64,000 nucleotides of DNA from positions 186,001 through 250,000 of the forward strand of contig NZ_RHHS01000027.1 of NCBI RefSeq assembly GCF_003710935.1, given 5' to 3'. The DNA is from Brevibacillus gelatini (GTDB taxonomy: Bacteria > Bacillota > Bacilli > Brevibacillales > Brevibacillaceae). Of this stretch, positions 44,076 through 52,783 are shown piece after piece (the first letter of the stretch is position 1; each line of letters begins with the position of its first letter). The notes below the pieces were generated by a model. The model saw only the letters and a list, made by a program, of their open reading frames with translations, had not been told where the DNA came from and searched no databases. A program made the translations under genes and the position numbers.

Positions 44076-45696
44076 GGCGAACCCTCCTTACGACTCCGTA
44101 AACGAGCAGTCCCGCGAACAGAACGATGGTCAGCCAGAAAACAGGGATGCTGTGCTGTTTGAACACGAGAATGCGGTGCGAATTTTCCATGGAGGCGACG
44201 ATTTCGTTTTCCTTGTCGCCGTCGATGTCTCCGATCTGGACGTTGATGAGCGGCAAGTAAATGCGCCAGTTTTGCTTCAAACCTTCCGGCGTGTAGTCGA
44301 AGCCGGACAGGTAAGGCGCGTCTGTTGTGCTGACCCAGCTTCTCGCCTTGGCGACGATCTCCGGTGTCTGGTCGCTGCCCACTGCGGCGAAGCCGGTGAA
44401 GCGGAAGCTTTTGTCGGAAGCATTGCTCGCCCAGAGAATGTCCCAGGTACCGTCTGGTTTTGGCTTCAGGATATACGAAGGGCGTCCTGCTACGAGCAGT
44501 TCGTCTGTTTTGTCATGGTCGATGTCGGCAGGGATGAACTCGCCTGTGGCAAGCTCAGCCTGCTTGCGGGTCAACTGGTACGCTTCTGTCAGCGTGCCGT
44601 CCGGTTCGACAGCCAGCACACTCAAATGCTCGCCAATGACAATCAGACCTTCGCGGCCATCCGGCAGCATCATCGTCGAAAGCAGCTTGGTAGCTTTCGT
44701 CGCGCCGCCGAACGGTTTGCCGTCATACGTACCTGTCAGCATGCCGTTTGTGATGTGCAAGTTTTTGTATTTGCTGCCAAGCTCCTGGCGCACATCCATG
44801 CTGCCCTGATTTTGTTCCAGCATGTTGGCGATGTTGTTCAGATCGAGCACAAAGGCGCGGTGAGCCGTCGTACCTGCCTGCATCATCGCTTCCGAATACG
44901 CTTGTCGCTGCACGTTCGGCACGAGCTGCCCGTCCTTCATGGTGTAATACGGGAAGCCGGGATAGTCGGTCGGCAGCTTTTCCTTGATCCGTGTCATGGC
45001 TTCCGCCGGAATTTGCTCGTTTGGCATCCGGACCATCTGGCCGTCCTTCCAGGTCAATACATAGAGGGAGAGAGGCTCAGCCTGCAAATGGCGCAGCTTT
45101 TCTGCCAAGGCTTTTTTCTCTTCCTCTGTTTCCGGTTTTTCTGTCTTTTCGGGCAACGGCAGTTCCTCGGCATTGCCGTAAGTGACGATTTCCATCTTGC
45201 CGTCGCCATCGACATCGTACAGCGTCATCGGGAAGTAGTTTACCCAGTCGCCGTTGTACAGACGGCCGGACTCATACTGCACGGTGAAATGGCTCAAAGC
45301 CGTCAATGTATAGCGGTTGAATGTGACATTGGCCAGCACGGCAATCAGCACGAGCGAGCCGACAGCACGCCAGTTCAAGCGGCCGTACCATCTGGCGAGC
45401 AGGGCAACGACAAGAATCGCAACCGCGCCACCGATCAGGAGAGCCGCTGTCGTTTTCACGTCCACGCGGGTCAGGGCGCGATCCAGCAGCAAAAATCCGA
45501 TGGTAAACACAGCCACCTGACGCCGCTCGGATGGATGAATCACGTAGTAGCAAAACGCGAGCAACGGCAGGAAAATCAGCAAAGCTATCCACGTCAGGTC
45601 AAGAAACGCGGGCTTGACGAGCAAATGGTAGATCAAAAACAGGGCAATGGCGTACAGCGCCCAGCTTATCGTAGAGAAAACAGGATTGCGGCGCAT
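44068..45696 (-). CDS. Membrane protein with FG-GAP/VCBS-like repeats
   Basis: 542 residues. Residues 1-125 contain about five hydrophobic helices; a large extracytoplasmic part follows, and a last helix lies near the C-terminus (PVFWLTIVLFAGLLVYGVV). Calcium-binding FG-GAP type motifs occur three times: DVDGDGKMEIV, DIDHDKTDELL and DIDGDKENEIV, spread over the outer domain in a beta-propeller-like pattern. ATG 45696 follows AAAGGTGGTGA; an upstream extension overlaps the ligase gene and is not credible. It lies 4 bases after the O-antigen-ligase-like gene. I do not recognise a named family. Confidence 0.78.
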   Translation of the reverse strand: MRRNPVFSTISWALYAIALFLIYHLLVKPAFLDLTWIALLIFLPLLAFCYYVIHPSERRQVAVFTIGFLLLDRALTRVDVKTTAALLIGGAVAILVVALLARWYGRLNWRAVGSLVLIAVLANVTFNRYTLTALSHFTVQYESGRLYNGDWVNYFPMTLYDVDGDGKMEIVTYGNAEELPLPEKTEKPETEEEKKALAEKLRHLQAEPLSLYVLTWKDGQMVRMPNEQIPAEAMTRIKEKLPTDYPGFPYYTMKDGQLVPNVQRQAYSEAMMQAGTTAHRAFVLDLNNIANMLEQNQGSMDVRQELGSKYKNLHITNGMLTGTYDGKPFGGATKATKLLSTMMLPDGREGLIVIGEHLSVLAVEPDGTLTEAYQLTRKQAELATGEFIPADIDHDKTDELLVAGRPSYILKPKPDGTWDILWASNASDKSFRFTGFAAVGSDQTPEIVAKARSWVSTTDAPYLSGFDYTPEGLKQNWRIYLPLINVQIGDIDGDKENEIVASMENSHRILVFKQHSIPVFWLTIVLFAGLLVYGVVRRVRHA

Positions 45697-45700
45697 GGGT

Positions 45701-46963
45701 TCACCACCTTTTGTCTTGTGTTTGGTCGACGTACAAAGCGCAGAGGAAGCCGCCAAACAGCCAGAAATAGAGGGCCATGAACGGCACCTCGAAAATATTT
45801 TCCACGAGGTTGTGCGTCGCAACGGCAATCAACCCGCCAAACAGTCCGAGCACCGAGAAAAAGTGCGGCGAGCCTTGCAACTTGCGAACAAGCCCCGCTC
45901 CGTATTTGAGCATGGAGACGACCAGGGAAACCAGCAGGATAATCCCGATCAGGCCGTACTCGGCGAGACTTTTGAAGAAGTAGCTGTCCGAGTAGATCGT
46001 GCCGAAATGTCTCGACGCTACGGCTCCCCCGTGATGGCCGAGCCCGACGCCAAACAGCGGCTCGATGCGCATTTTGTCATACGCCTCGCCCCAGCGGCCT
46101 ACACGTCCGCCCTGGCTGCTCGACTCGAAGTATTCAGGGGTAAACAGGGTGAAAATGCGGTTTTTCACCGTGCCTACCATCGGAACCGATTCCGGTACGA
46201 AGAACAGGGCTACGAGCCCGATGACGCCTGCGAGCACCAAATACCCCGCGATCCGCTTGTTCCATATGTAAAAGCAGATGAACAGAGCGAAAGCCAGCGC
46301 AAACCAGGCTCCGCGCGATCCGGTCAAAAGCAGGGCGAGCAAAGTCGTCAGGGTGACGAGTACCCACACCCATTTTTCCTTGCGGCTGGTCGCTTTCATG
46401 AACAGTCCGGCGGCCACGGGCGCGATCAAGGCCATGTAGCTTCCGAGCACGTTCGGGCTGGTGACGAACGAAAAGGCGCGTGTCGTGATCGCTTCGCCTT
46501 CCTGCACCCACGATTCGGGGGTTTTGACTCCGATTACGACTTGCAGCACCCCGACGACCGCAGCAAAAAAGCCGATCAGGGCGACTCCTTTCAAAAACTT
46601 GTCCAGATCATCGGCGGACTTCAGCAAATAAAAGCCCATCAAAAAAGCGATGATGTACTGGTAGACGGAACGGAAGCCTTCCACGCTCGCCTCCCAGTTG
46701 GCCATGTCCGTGACCATCAGGGCAAGGCCGAGGACGAAAAACGCACTGAGCAAATGCTTGATTCCAGGCATGGTCCGGTTCGTTTGCAAAAAGGCGCCGA
46801 ACGTAAACGCCATCAGGATGATGAGCAATGCTTCATCCCAAAAAGACGAAACGACGGGAATCGGTAGAATCTTTCGCAACACATAGTCGATTACCGGATA
46901 GGCCAACAGCAGATACAACCACGTGGTTGATTGGCTTCCCCACTTCAACACGGTTTCTCTCAT
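45701..46963 (-). CDS. O-antigen ligase/Wzy-family membrane protein
   Basis: 420 residues, ten or more hydrophobic helices. The Wzy_C-type core TRAFSFVTSPNVLGSYMALIAPVAAGLF, LLLTGSRGAWFALAFALFICFYIWNKR and the extracytoplasmic loop ending EPLFGVGLGHHGGAV...SDSYFFKSLAEYGLIGIILL are those of O-antigen ligases and polymerases, which join undecaprenyl-linked glycans outside the membrane. In a Gram-positive it may polymerise wall polysaccharide or glycosylate proteins. ATG at 46963 has TAGGAGGA upstream. Promoter at 47004-47033 on the minus strand. First gene of the ligase/FG-GAP/lipoprotein operon. Confidence 0.87.
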   Translation of the reverse strand: MRETVLKWGSQSTTWLYLLLAYPVIDYVLRKILPIPVVSSFWDEALLIILMAFTFGAFLQTNRTMPGIKHLLSAFFVLGLALMVTDMANWEASVEGFRSVYQYIIAFLMGFYLLKSADDLDKFLKGVALIGFFAAVVGVLQVVIGVKTPESWVQEGEAITTRAFSFVTSPNVLGSYMALIAPVAAGLFMKATSRKEKWVWVLVTLTTLLALLLTGSRGAWFALAFALFICFYIWNKRIAGYLVLAGVIGLVALFFVPESVPMVGTVKNRIFTLFTPEYFESSSQGGRVGRWGEAYDKMRIEPLFGVGLGHHGGAVASRHFGTIYSDSYFFKSLAEYGLIGIILLVSLVVSMLKYGAGLVRKLQGSPHFFSVLGLFGGLIAVATHNLVENIFEVPFMALYFWLFGGFLCALYVDQTQDKRW

Positions 46964-47003
46964 TTTGTTTGTAGTCCTCCTACAGGCAGGGATTAACCTA
47001 CCC

Positions 47004-47033
47004 ATTATAATGAATCCGGCAACCTGCAAGCAA
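47004..47033 (-). promoter_or_regulatory. Sigma-A promoter of the ligase operon
   Basis: Minus strand TTGCTT (47033-47028) and TATAAT (47009-47004), spacer 18, about 35 bases upstream of the start codon. Confidence 0.65.
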
Positions 47034-47050
47034 GTTGGGGCGGAAAGAGG

Positions 47051-47080
47051 TTGGTAGGAACGCGGGAAATAAGATATGAT
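47051..47080 (+). promoter_or_regulatory. Sigma-A promoter of murJ
   Basis: TTGGTA (47051-47056) and TATGAT (47075-47080), spacer 18, divergent from the ligase-operon promoter. Confidence 0.55.
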
Positions 47081-47173
47081 AACAGGTGTGTTTGAGACGG
47101 AACAGGCTGTGCCCGATTGCTGTCGATGCGACGGACACCATAGTTTTGAACGAGAGAATAGGAGAATTGGGTC

Positions 47174-48700
47174 ATGAGTTTGTTGAGAGTTGCTTCCATG
47201 ATTGTCGTGCTGACGCTCGTGGGAAGATTGCTGGGCTTTTTTCGCAGTGTGTACGTGTCCAGTCTGTACGGCACAGGGATGGAGGCGGATGCGTTCAATA
47301 TCGCCGCGACGATTCCGCTGACGCTGTTTCTGGTCGTGCCCGGCGCGATCAACGCGGTGCTGATCCCGACCATGCGAGGGTTGATCGAAAAACAGGAGCC
47401 GACTGTTGAGCTGTATCACAAAATGCTGGCGATCATTCTGGGAATATTCGCACTGCTGTCTGTGCTGGGCATCGTCTTTTCCCACCAGCTTGCCGCCATG
47501 TTCGGCCTGTCCGGGGAAAAGCTGACGCTGACCGCCGAGATGCTGCAATGGATGTGGCCTTCTGCCGTGTTCATCGGGCTGACTGGCTTGTGGTCGAGTC
47601 TGTGCAATGCGCACCAGCATTTTTTTACCCCGACATTGGGGACGGTCGCAAACGGAGCGCTCGTGATTGTCGGCATGTACGTGCTCGTGCCGCTGTACGG
47701 AGCAGTGGGTCTGGCGATCGCGACGAGCATCGGCTATCTGGCCGCGATGCTTGTTATGCTGCCGACCTTGCGCAGCTTCGGCTACCGACACCGATTGTCG
47801 TTTGCCTGGCGTGACGACGCTTCCTTAAAAGGAATGGGAGAGCGCGTCATTCCGATCTTGATCGGCGCTGTCGTGGCACAAGCGACGACCTTTATGGAAA
47901 GAGGCTTTGCAGAAGGAGTTGGAACCGGAGTCGTCTCGGCGCTTGCCAACGCGAACCAGATCGTGCAAATGCCCATGGCGATTTTCGTCGGAGCGTTTAC
48001 GCTGCCGCTGTTTCCGCTGTTGGCCAGCCACGTGAAACGGGGAGAGATGGCCGAGATGAAGCAAATTTTGCAAAAAGGACTTGCGTATTTGTTCATCCTG
48101 CTCGTCCCCGTCACGGTTGGACTTGCCCTGTATGCCGAGCCAGTCGTGCGGCTCGCCTTTGAACGCGGCGCCTTCGATGAACACTCGGTTGCCTTGACGG
48201 CCTGGGCGTTGCCGTTTTACGGACTGGGGCTGTACTTTCTGGCAGCGCGCGATTTGCTTACCCGCGCTTTTTACGCGCTGGAAAACACCAAGACGCCGGT
48301 CATCATCGGGGGAGTCGGCATTGGCGTGTACGTGCTGGCCAACTGGCTGTTGATCCCGCTCTTGGGACACGGCGGCATCGCGCTGGCAAATGCGGTATCC
48401 GCCATTTTCCAGGCGCTCCTGCTGTTCATTCTGCTCTGGAGGGCGGTTGGCAGCCCTGTCCGGGCGAACTTTCTCATAACGGCAGGGAAGACGCTTTTGG
48501 CCTGCGCAATCATGGGCGCGGTAATTGTGCTCGTCGACCCGTGGCTGTCGCTTCTGTCCGTCTGGCTGTATTTGCCAATCGGTATTGCGGGCGGAGCCGT
48601 GATCTATGCAGCGGTGATGGCGCTTTTGCGCGAGCCGCTCGTCTCCGAGCTGTTGCAAAAAGTCAGGAAGCGCTCTACTCCGGCGGCTGGACGCTCGTAA
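47174..48700 (+). CDS. murJ: MurJ/MviN-family lipid flippase
   Basis: 508 residues, fourteen predicted helices. The MviN family start (VASMIVVLTLVGRLLGFFRSVYVSSLYGTGMEADAFNIAATIPLTLF), the motifs VVPGAINAVLIPTM and NANQIVQMPMAIFVGAFTLPLFPLLA, and FERGAFDEHSVALTAWALPFYGLGLYFLAARDLLTRAFYAL are those of true MurJ rather than the SpoVB group. It would flip lipid II or another undecaprenyl-linked glycan to the outer face. The 3' end overlaps that of the convergent CapK-like gene by 26 bases. Given the second flippase at 50240 and the surrounding genes, it may serve wall polysaccharide rather than peptidoglycan; this is inference. Confidence 0.88.
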   Translation: MSLLRVASMIVVLTLVGRLLGFFRSVYVSSLYGTGMEADAFNIAATIPLTLFLVVPGAINAVLIPTMRGLIEKQEPTVELYHKMLAIILGIFALLSVLGIVFSHQLAAMFGLSGEKLTLTAEMLQWMWPSAVFIGLTGLWSSLCNAHQHFFTPTLGTVANGALVIVGMYVLVPLYGAVGLAIATSIGYLAAMLVMLPTLRSFGYRHRLSFAWRDDASLKGMGERVIPILIGAVVAQATTFMERGFAEGVGTGVVSALANANQIVQMPMAIFVGAFTLPLFPLLASHVKRGEMAEMKQILQKGLAYLFILLVPVTVGLALYAEPVVRLAFERGAFDEHSVALTAWALPFYGLGLYFLAARDLLTRAFYALENTKTPVIIGGVGIGVYVLANWLLIPLLGHGGIALANAVSAIFQALLLFILLWRAVGSPVRANFLITAGKTLLACAIMGAVIVLVDPWLSLLSVWLYLPIGIAGGAVIYAAVMALLREPLVSELLQKVRKRSTPAAGRS

Positions 48701-50051
48701 GCGGACATTCGCGGATCGCGTAGCGAGTTTTTCCCGAGCTGGCAGGCGGGATGTGGTCGACGTATGACACCTGTACGCTCACCTCGCCGAGCGCGGAGCG
48801 GATTCCTGCCAAAAGCTTCGCTTCATCGGCTGGCAAAAAGCGATCCGGCTCCTTCACGAGTCTAAGGCTCAGCCGCTGCGGCTCGTGCTGGACGATCTGG
48901 AAGGTGCGAAAGCTCTCCAGATTGCGGACGATGTGGTTGAAGTAGTGGCCGTGTACGAAATGGCCGTGCTGGGAGATGAACATGTCGTCCTCCCTGCCGT
49001 CGATGGTTTCGAGCAGCGGAAACGAAATGCCGCACGGGCACGTTTTCGCAGACAGCGCGACGATGTCACCCAACTGATAGCGCAGACGCGGCATCGCTCT
49101 GTTGTGCAAATCCGTGACGAGCAAGGCGCCGGGAACACCGGGAAAAACGGGAATGTGCGTGAGCGGATCGACTACTTCCAAATAACTGTTCTCGGAAAAG
49201 GCATGCATGTTTCCGGCAGGGCATTGGTAGGCGATAATCCCGCCGTCGCGCGCGCCGTACTCGTTGACGACGGGCGCTTCAAAGGCGGCTGCAATCGCCT
49301 GGCGCTGATGCTCGTGCAAGCTCTCCGCCGTGGAGACGACCGCTTTGAGCGGGATGCCGAGCGTTATCCTTCTGCGCAGCATCATTTGCGCGAGTGTGTA
49401 CAGAGCCGAGGCGTAGCCGTACAAATAGGCGGGGCGGAACCGCCTGATACGCTGCAACTGCGTGTCCAGACTGCGTTCGTCCAGTTCATAGGCGGAGAGC
49501 AGCAAGCGGTTTTTCAGCCAGCGCTCCTTCCAGCGATATGTCCTGGCCTGCTGCCGGTTGAGCTCCAGCGGCGAGCCCCAGAGCATGACACACGGGTCGC
49601 CGATCCGGATGCCATGCCAGGAGAGGCCCAGCCAGCGAGCGGCCTCATAGTGTTCGACAGCCGGTCGGTCGAGGTAGAAGCGGGTCGGCTCTCCGGTGGA
49701 GCCGCCCGTGCGGTTTGGGATCAGCTTGTCGGTGCGAATCCCGCGGCTCAAGTACGCGTCGGGATTGCGGCGAAAACGCGTCTTGTCGAGGGGCGGCAGC
49801 TTTTGCAAAAAGCGTTCGGGCGCGTCCCGATACTCGCGCCAGACGTCAGCATTGGCCATGTAGGCTGGCACGTGCGAGACAGCGTGATCGAGCAGACTGC
49901 GCAGCTTTTCGCGCTGGCGGCTTGCCAGTTCCTCCCTGGACAAATGCTGGGCGGCTTGCAGCTCCCGCATGTACGGGCGCGTGCGGTTTTCCTTCAATAC
50001 CTCCATCAAGGGCCATTGTACCTGGCGAATCCAAAAACCCGTTAGGGCCAT
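48675..50051 (-). CDS. CapK/PaaK-like adenylate-forming enzyme
   Basis: 458 residues of the phenylacetate-CoA-ligase-like branch of the AMP-binding superfamily, often called CapK in capsule clusters. Visible motifs are the phosphate loop NRTGGSTGEPTRFYLDR, VNEYGARDGGIIAYQC (ATP-binding YG-RD) and RLRYQLGDIVALSAKTCPCGISFPLLETIDGREDD with a CXC pair. It would activate an acid substrate as an adenylate, perhaps to acylate a polysaccharide. ATG at 50051 follows AGGAGGAATAAGG. Its 3' end overlaps murJ. Substrate unknown. Confidence 0.85.
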   Translation of the reverse strand: MALTGFWIRQVQWPLMEVLKENRTRPYMRELQAAQHLSREELASRQREKLRSLLDHAVSHVPAYMANADVWREYRDAPERFLQKLPPLDKTRFRRNPDAYLSRGIRTDKLIPNRTGGSTGEPTRFYLDRPAVEHYEAARWLGLSWHGIRIGDPCVMLWGSPLELNRQQARTYRWKERWLKNRLLLSAYELDERSLDTQLQRIRRFRPAYLYGYASALYTLAQMMLRRRITLGIPLKAVVSTAESLHEHQRQAIAAAFEAPVVNEYGARDGGIIAYQCPAGNMHAFSENSYLEVVDPLTHIPVFPGVPGALLVTDLHNRAMPRLRYQLGDIVALSAKTCPCGISFPLLETIDGREDDMFISQHGHFVHGHYFNHIVRNLESFRTFQIVQHEPQRLSLRLVKEPDRFLPADEAKLLAGIRSALGEVSVQVSYVDHIPPASSGKTRYAIRECPLTSVQPPE

Positions 50052-50147
50052 CCTTATTCCTCCTACACTTCCCATCAGACGATTCGAAGAAGTCAATGGA
50101 ATCTGTTTTTCACCAGTATTCCAGCCGAATTCCATCCATATACCTGT

Positions 50148-50176
50148 TTGCCGGAAGCAGGAATTGATAGTAGGAT
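50148..50176 (+). promoter_or_regulatory. Candidate promoter of the SpoVB-like gene
   Basis: TTGCCG (50148-50153) and TAGGAT (50171-50176), spacer 17, about 65 bases before the start codon; only moderate matches. Confidence 0.4.
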
Positions 50177-50239
50177 AGAGGGTGGGTTTATGGCACATGC
50201 CAGCCCCCAAGTCTAAGCGACGCATAAAGGAGTTACCCC

Positions 50240-51877
50240 ATGTTGAAAAAAAGTCACTTTCTCGCAGGGGCGCTGATTTTGGCCATCGCGGGAATTTTGT
50301 CAAAAGTAATCGGGATGTTTTACCGCATCCCTCTTCAGGAAATTGTCGGGGACAACGGTCTTGGACTGTATCAGGAGGTGTACCCCCTCTACCTGACCTT
50401 CCTTATTTTGGCGACGGCAGGTGTGCCGGTCGCGCTGTCGCGGGTCATTGCCGAGGCACTCGCTGAGGGCAAGCAAGGCTCTGTCGGGCAGATTTTGGCG
50501 CGGAGCATGGTGATGATGGGCGGGATCGGGATTGTGCTGTTCGCAATTTTGTACGCAAGCTCGCCGCTGATTGCCAGGCTGATGGGCAACCCGCATCTGA
50601 TCGAGCCGATTCGGGCGATTTCTTTGTCCTTGCTGTTCGTGCCGCTGATCGCGGTCCTTCGCGGCTTCTTTTACGGCCATCAAAAAATGCTGTACGTCGG
50701 TCTGTCGCAGATCGTGGAGCAGACGTTGCGCGTGCTGTTCATTCTGGTTGCGTCGCTCTACCTGGTCAGGTTGGGAGAGGACACCGACACGGTCATTACA
50801 GGCGTCAACTTCGGGACGATGATTAGTACGCTGCTCAGCCTCGGCTTCCTCGCGCTGCTCATGTGGCTGCACAACCGGAAAAACTCGGTGTTTACGAACG
50901 CGGAGTGGGGACGGCTGGAGTGGTGGTATGATCGCGCGTTTTTCCGGTCCATGTGGAAAATCGCCTGGCCGATCTGCGTCAGCGCGCTCGTGATTCCGAT
51001 TTTTAGCCTGACCGATTCGTTTCTGGCGATCAATATTTTCCGCTACATCTGGAATGTAGACGGCCTTACGGCGGATACGTGGTTTGGCATTTACAGCCGG
51101 GGTGGCCCGCTTTTGCAAATGGCGAGTCTGTTCGGTTCGTCCATTGCGCTCTCGATCGTTCCGGCGATTGCAGAAGCGAAACGGCAAAAAGACGAGGAAC
51201 GCGTCACAACTTTGACCAAGCTGTCGCTGCGTTTCGCCTGGTTGATCGGCCTGCCGGCAGGGCTTGGACTCACAGCCGTAGCAGAAGGAGCGAACCTCGC
51301 GCTCTACGGCGACATGGAAGGGACGCGCGCCATGGCGATTCTGGGCATCAGCGCGATTCCGCTCTCGCTGCTCCTTGCGACCAACGGCATTTTGCAAGGG
51401 ATCGGCAAAGAAAAAATTCCGGCGCTTCATCTGCTGTACGGCGTCATTGTCAAGATCGCGGCCACATTCGTGTTCACCTCCATGTTTGGCATGGACGGGC
51501 TGTCCCTGTCGTGGCTGTGCGCGACTGCGTTTGTTTGCATGCTCAACATGCGGGTCATCAGCAAGCTCGTACAGGTGCCGATCCACTGGCGTTTTGATAC
51601 GATTTATCCGCTGCTCGTCGCCAATCTGATGCTGCTGCTCGCCTGGGGCGCGACGGAGACGGTCGGCCTGCTGCTCGCGGGCAAGGAAAAAGTTCGCCTG
51701 CTTGGCGCCATCGAAACGGTTTCGGGTGTCGGCGTGGGACTGGTCGTTTATTTGGGCCTGCTGCTGTTGATCCCGCTGATCGAGGACAAGGAGTTGGACT
51801 GGCTGCCTGGCGGGGCCAAGCTTCGCGTCGTTATCAACCTGATCCGCAAGAAACAGGCGTCGTCGAAGGCGCAATAA
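50240..51877 (+). CDS. Polysaccharide/lipid-linked glycan flippase, SpoVB/YtgP type
   Basis: 545 residues, about fourteen hydrophobic helices. The start LAGALILAIAGILSKVIGMFYRIPLQEIVGDNGLGLYQEVYPLYLTFLILATAGVPVALSRVIAE is the hallmark of the SpoVB/YtgP branch of the MOP exporter superfamily, which flips lipid II (YtgP/Amj systems) or spore cortex precursor (SpoVB). I cannot tell which from this sequence. ATG 50240 follows AAAGGAG. It is monocistronic with a terminator. It is the second flippase within 3 kb. Confidence 0.88.
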   Translation: MLKKSHFLAGALILAIAGILSKVIGMFYRIPLQEIVGDNGLGLYQEVYPLYLTFLILATAGVPVALSRVIAEALAEGKQGSVGQILARSMVMMGGIGIVLFAILYASSPLIARLMGNPHLIEPIRAISLSLLFVPLIAVLRGFFYGHQKMLYVGLSQIVEQTLRVLFILVASLYLVRLGEDTDTVITGVNFGTMISTLLSLGFLALLMWLHNRKNSVFTNAEWGRLEWWYDRAFFRSMWKIAWPICVSALVIPIFSLTDSFLAINIFRYIWNVDGLTADTWFGIYSRGGPLLQMASLFGSSIALSIVPAIAEAKRQKDEERVTTLTKLSLRFAWLIGLPAGLGLTAVAEGANLALYGDMEGTRAMAILGISAIPLSLLLATNGILQGIGKEKIPALHLLYGVIVKIAATFVFTSMFGMDGLSLSWLCATAFVCMLNMRVISKLVQVPIHWRFDTIYPLLVANLMLLLAWGATETVGLLLAGKEKVRLLGAIETVSGVGVGLVVYLGLLLLIPLIEDKELDWLPGGAKLRVVINLIRKKQASSKAQ

Positions 51878-51878
51878 G

Positions 51879-51917
51879 AAAATCCCCTTTCTCCACATCA
51901 GGAGGAAGGGGATTTTT
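51879..51917. terminator. Bidirectional terminator after the SpoVB-like gene
   Basis: AAAATCCCCTT and AAGGGGATTTTT enclose a CTCC/GGAG inner stem. It overlaps the last codons of the converging methyltransferase gene. Confidence 0.85.
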
Positions 51918-52755
51918 GATAGACGCAGACGACCATTTTGACGAAAAACTCGCGGAAGCCAGGCATCGTTGCCAAAAACTTGAGCTGGTTGCGCAGCGGA
52001 ATCTCGCGCTCGTAGATGGCAGGATGCTTCACGCCTTTTTGAATGTTGCGGAAGCGCTTGATCGTCATCCGGTTGATGTAGGAGATCGTCTCGCTGCCAT
52101 CCGGCCGCTTGTCGAAGCGGAACGCGATGCGGTCAGAGCCGTCCGGCAAATCGCGCACCAGCTTTTTGTAGGCGTCGATCAGCGCTTGCTCGGAAAAGAG
52201 GGCATGCACCCAAGGAATGCCGATCGCGTCCGACAAATGCGCACCGTACGGGTGATAGTACGGCGGGAAGTTGATGTACAGATGACCGCCGGGCTTTAGG
52301 ATGCGGAAGCACTCTTCCAGCGTCTTTTCCGGCTCGCCCACGTGCTCCATCGCGTCGTTCATGATGATCGTGTCAAACGTGTTGTCGGGAAAATCCGTGC
52401 GGGCAGCGTCGCCTGTCATGAAGGAAACGACGTCAGCGAGTCCTTTTTCCCGGGCAAAGGCATTGCCTTCCTCCGCGTAGTGCGGAACGATGTCAATCCC
52501 GATCATCTTTTTCGGGCCGAAGGTGGCGTAGTAACAGGTCTTGCCTCCGCCGCCGCAGCCGATGTCCAGCACCGTTTTGCCGCTGAACATTTGCTCTTGG
52601 GAGTGGAAGGGGAGGAAAAACTGAATCGTCTGGTCCCCTTTTTGAAACTGCCATTCGGTATAGCTCATCTCCCCGTTGTTCGCCAGGTTGAACGGATGAA
52701 CGGGAAGAGGGAAAAGGCGGTTTAGTCCAAGCAATACTTGTGAAGAAAAGGACAC
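51898..52755 (-). CDS. Class I SAM-dependent methyltransferase
   Basis: 285 residues. The SAM-binding motif I is VLDIGCGGGGKTCYYATFGPKKMIGIDIV, motif II SFMTGDAARTDFPDNTFDTIIMNDAMEHV, and ECFRILKPGGHLYINFPPYYHPYG follows. The product resembles small-molecule or sugar methyltransferases of polysaccharide clusters; the substrate is unknown. GTG 52755 follows AAAGGAGG at 8 bases. It lies 28 bases downstream of csaB and is probably co-transcribed with it, so methylation of the pyruvylated polysaccharide or its precursor is plausible. Confidence 0.85.
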   Translation of the reverse strand: MSFSSQVLLGLNRLFPLPVHPFNLANNGEMSYTEWQFQKGDQTIQFFLPFHSQEQMFSGKTVLDIGCGGGGKTCYYATFGPKKMIGIDIVPHYAEEGNAFAREKGLADVVSFMTGDAARTDFPDNTFDTIIMNDAMEHVGEPEKTLEECFRILKPGGHLYINFPPYYHPYGAHLSDAIGIPWVHALFSEQALIDAYKKLVRDLPDGSDRIAFRFDKRPDGSETISYINRMTIKRFRNIQKGVKHPAIYEREIPLRNQLKFLATMPGFREFFVKMVVCVYQKSPSS

Positions 52756-52783
52756 AAGTACGTCCTCCTTTCCTGAAAAAGCC

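Noticed and set aside
43771-45780. A 669-codon open frame on the plus strand.
   Set aside because: Shadow of the minus-strand FG-GAP and lipoprotein genes, which have signal sequences, domain motifs and proper starts.
45701-47791. A longer N-terminal version of the O-antigen-ligase-like protein reaching back to 47791.
   Set aside because: The extension is antisense to murJ and low in hydrophobic content; ATG at 46963 has the ribosome site and the first helix.
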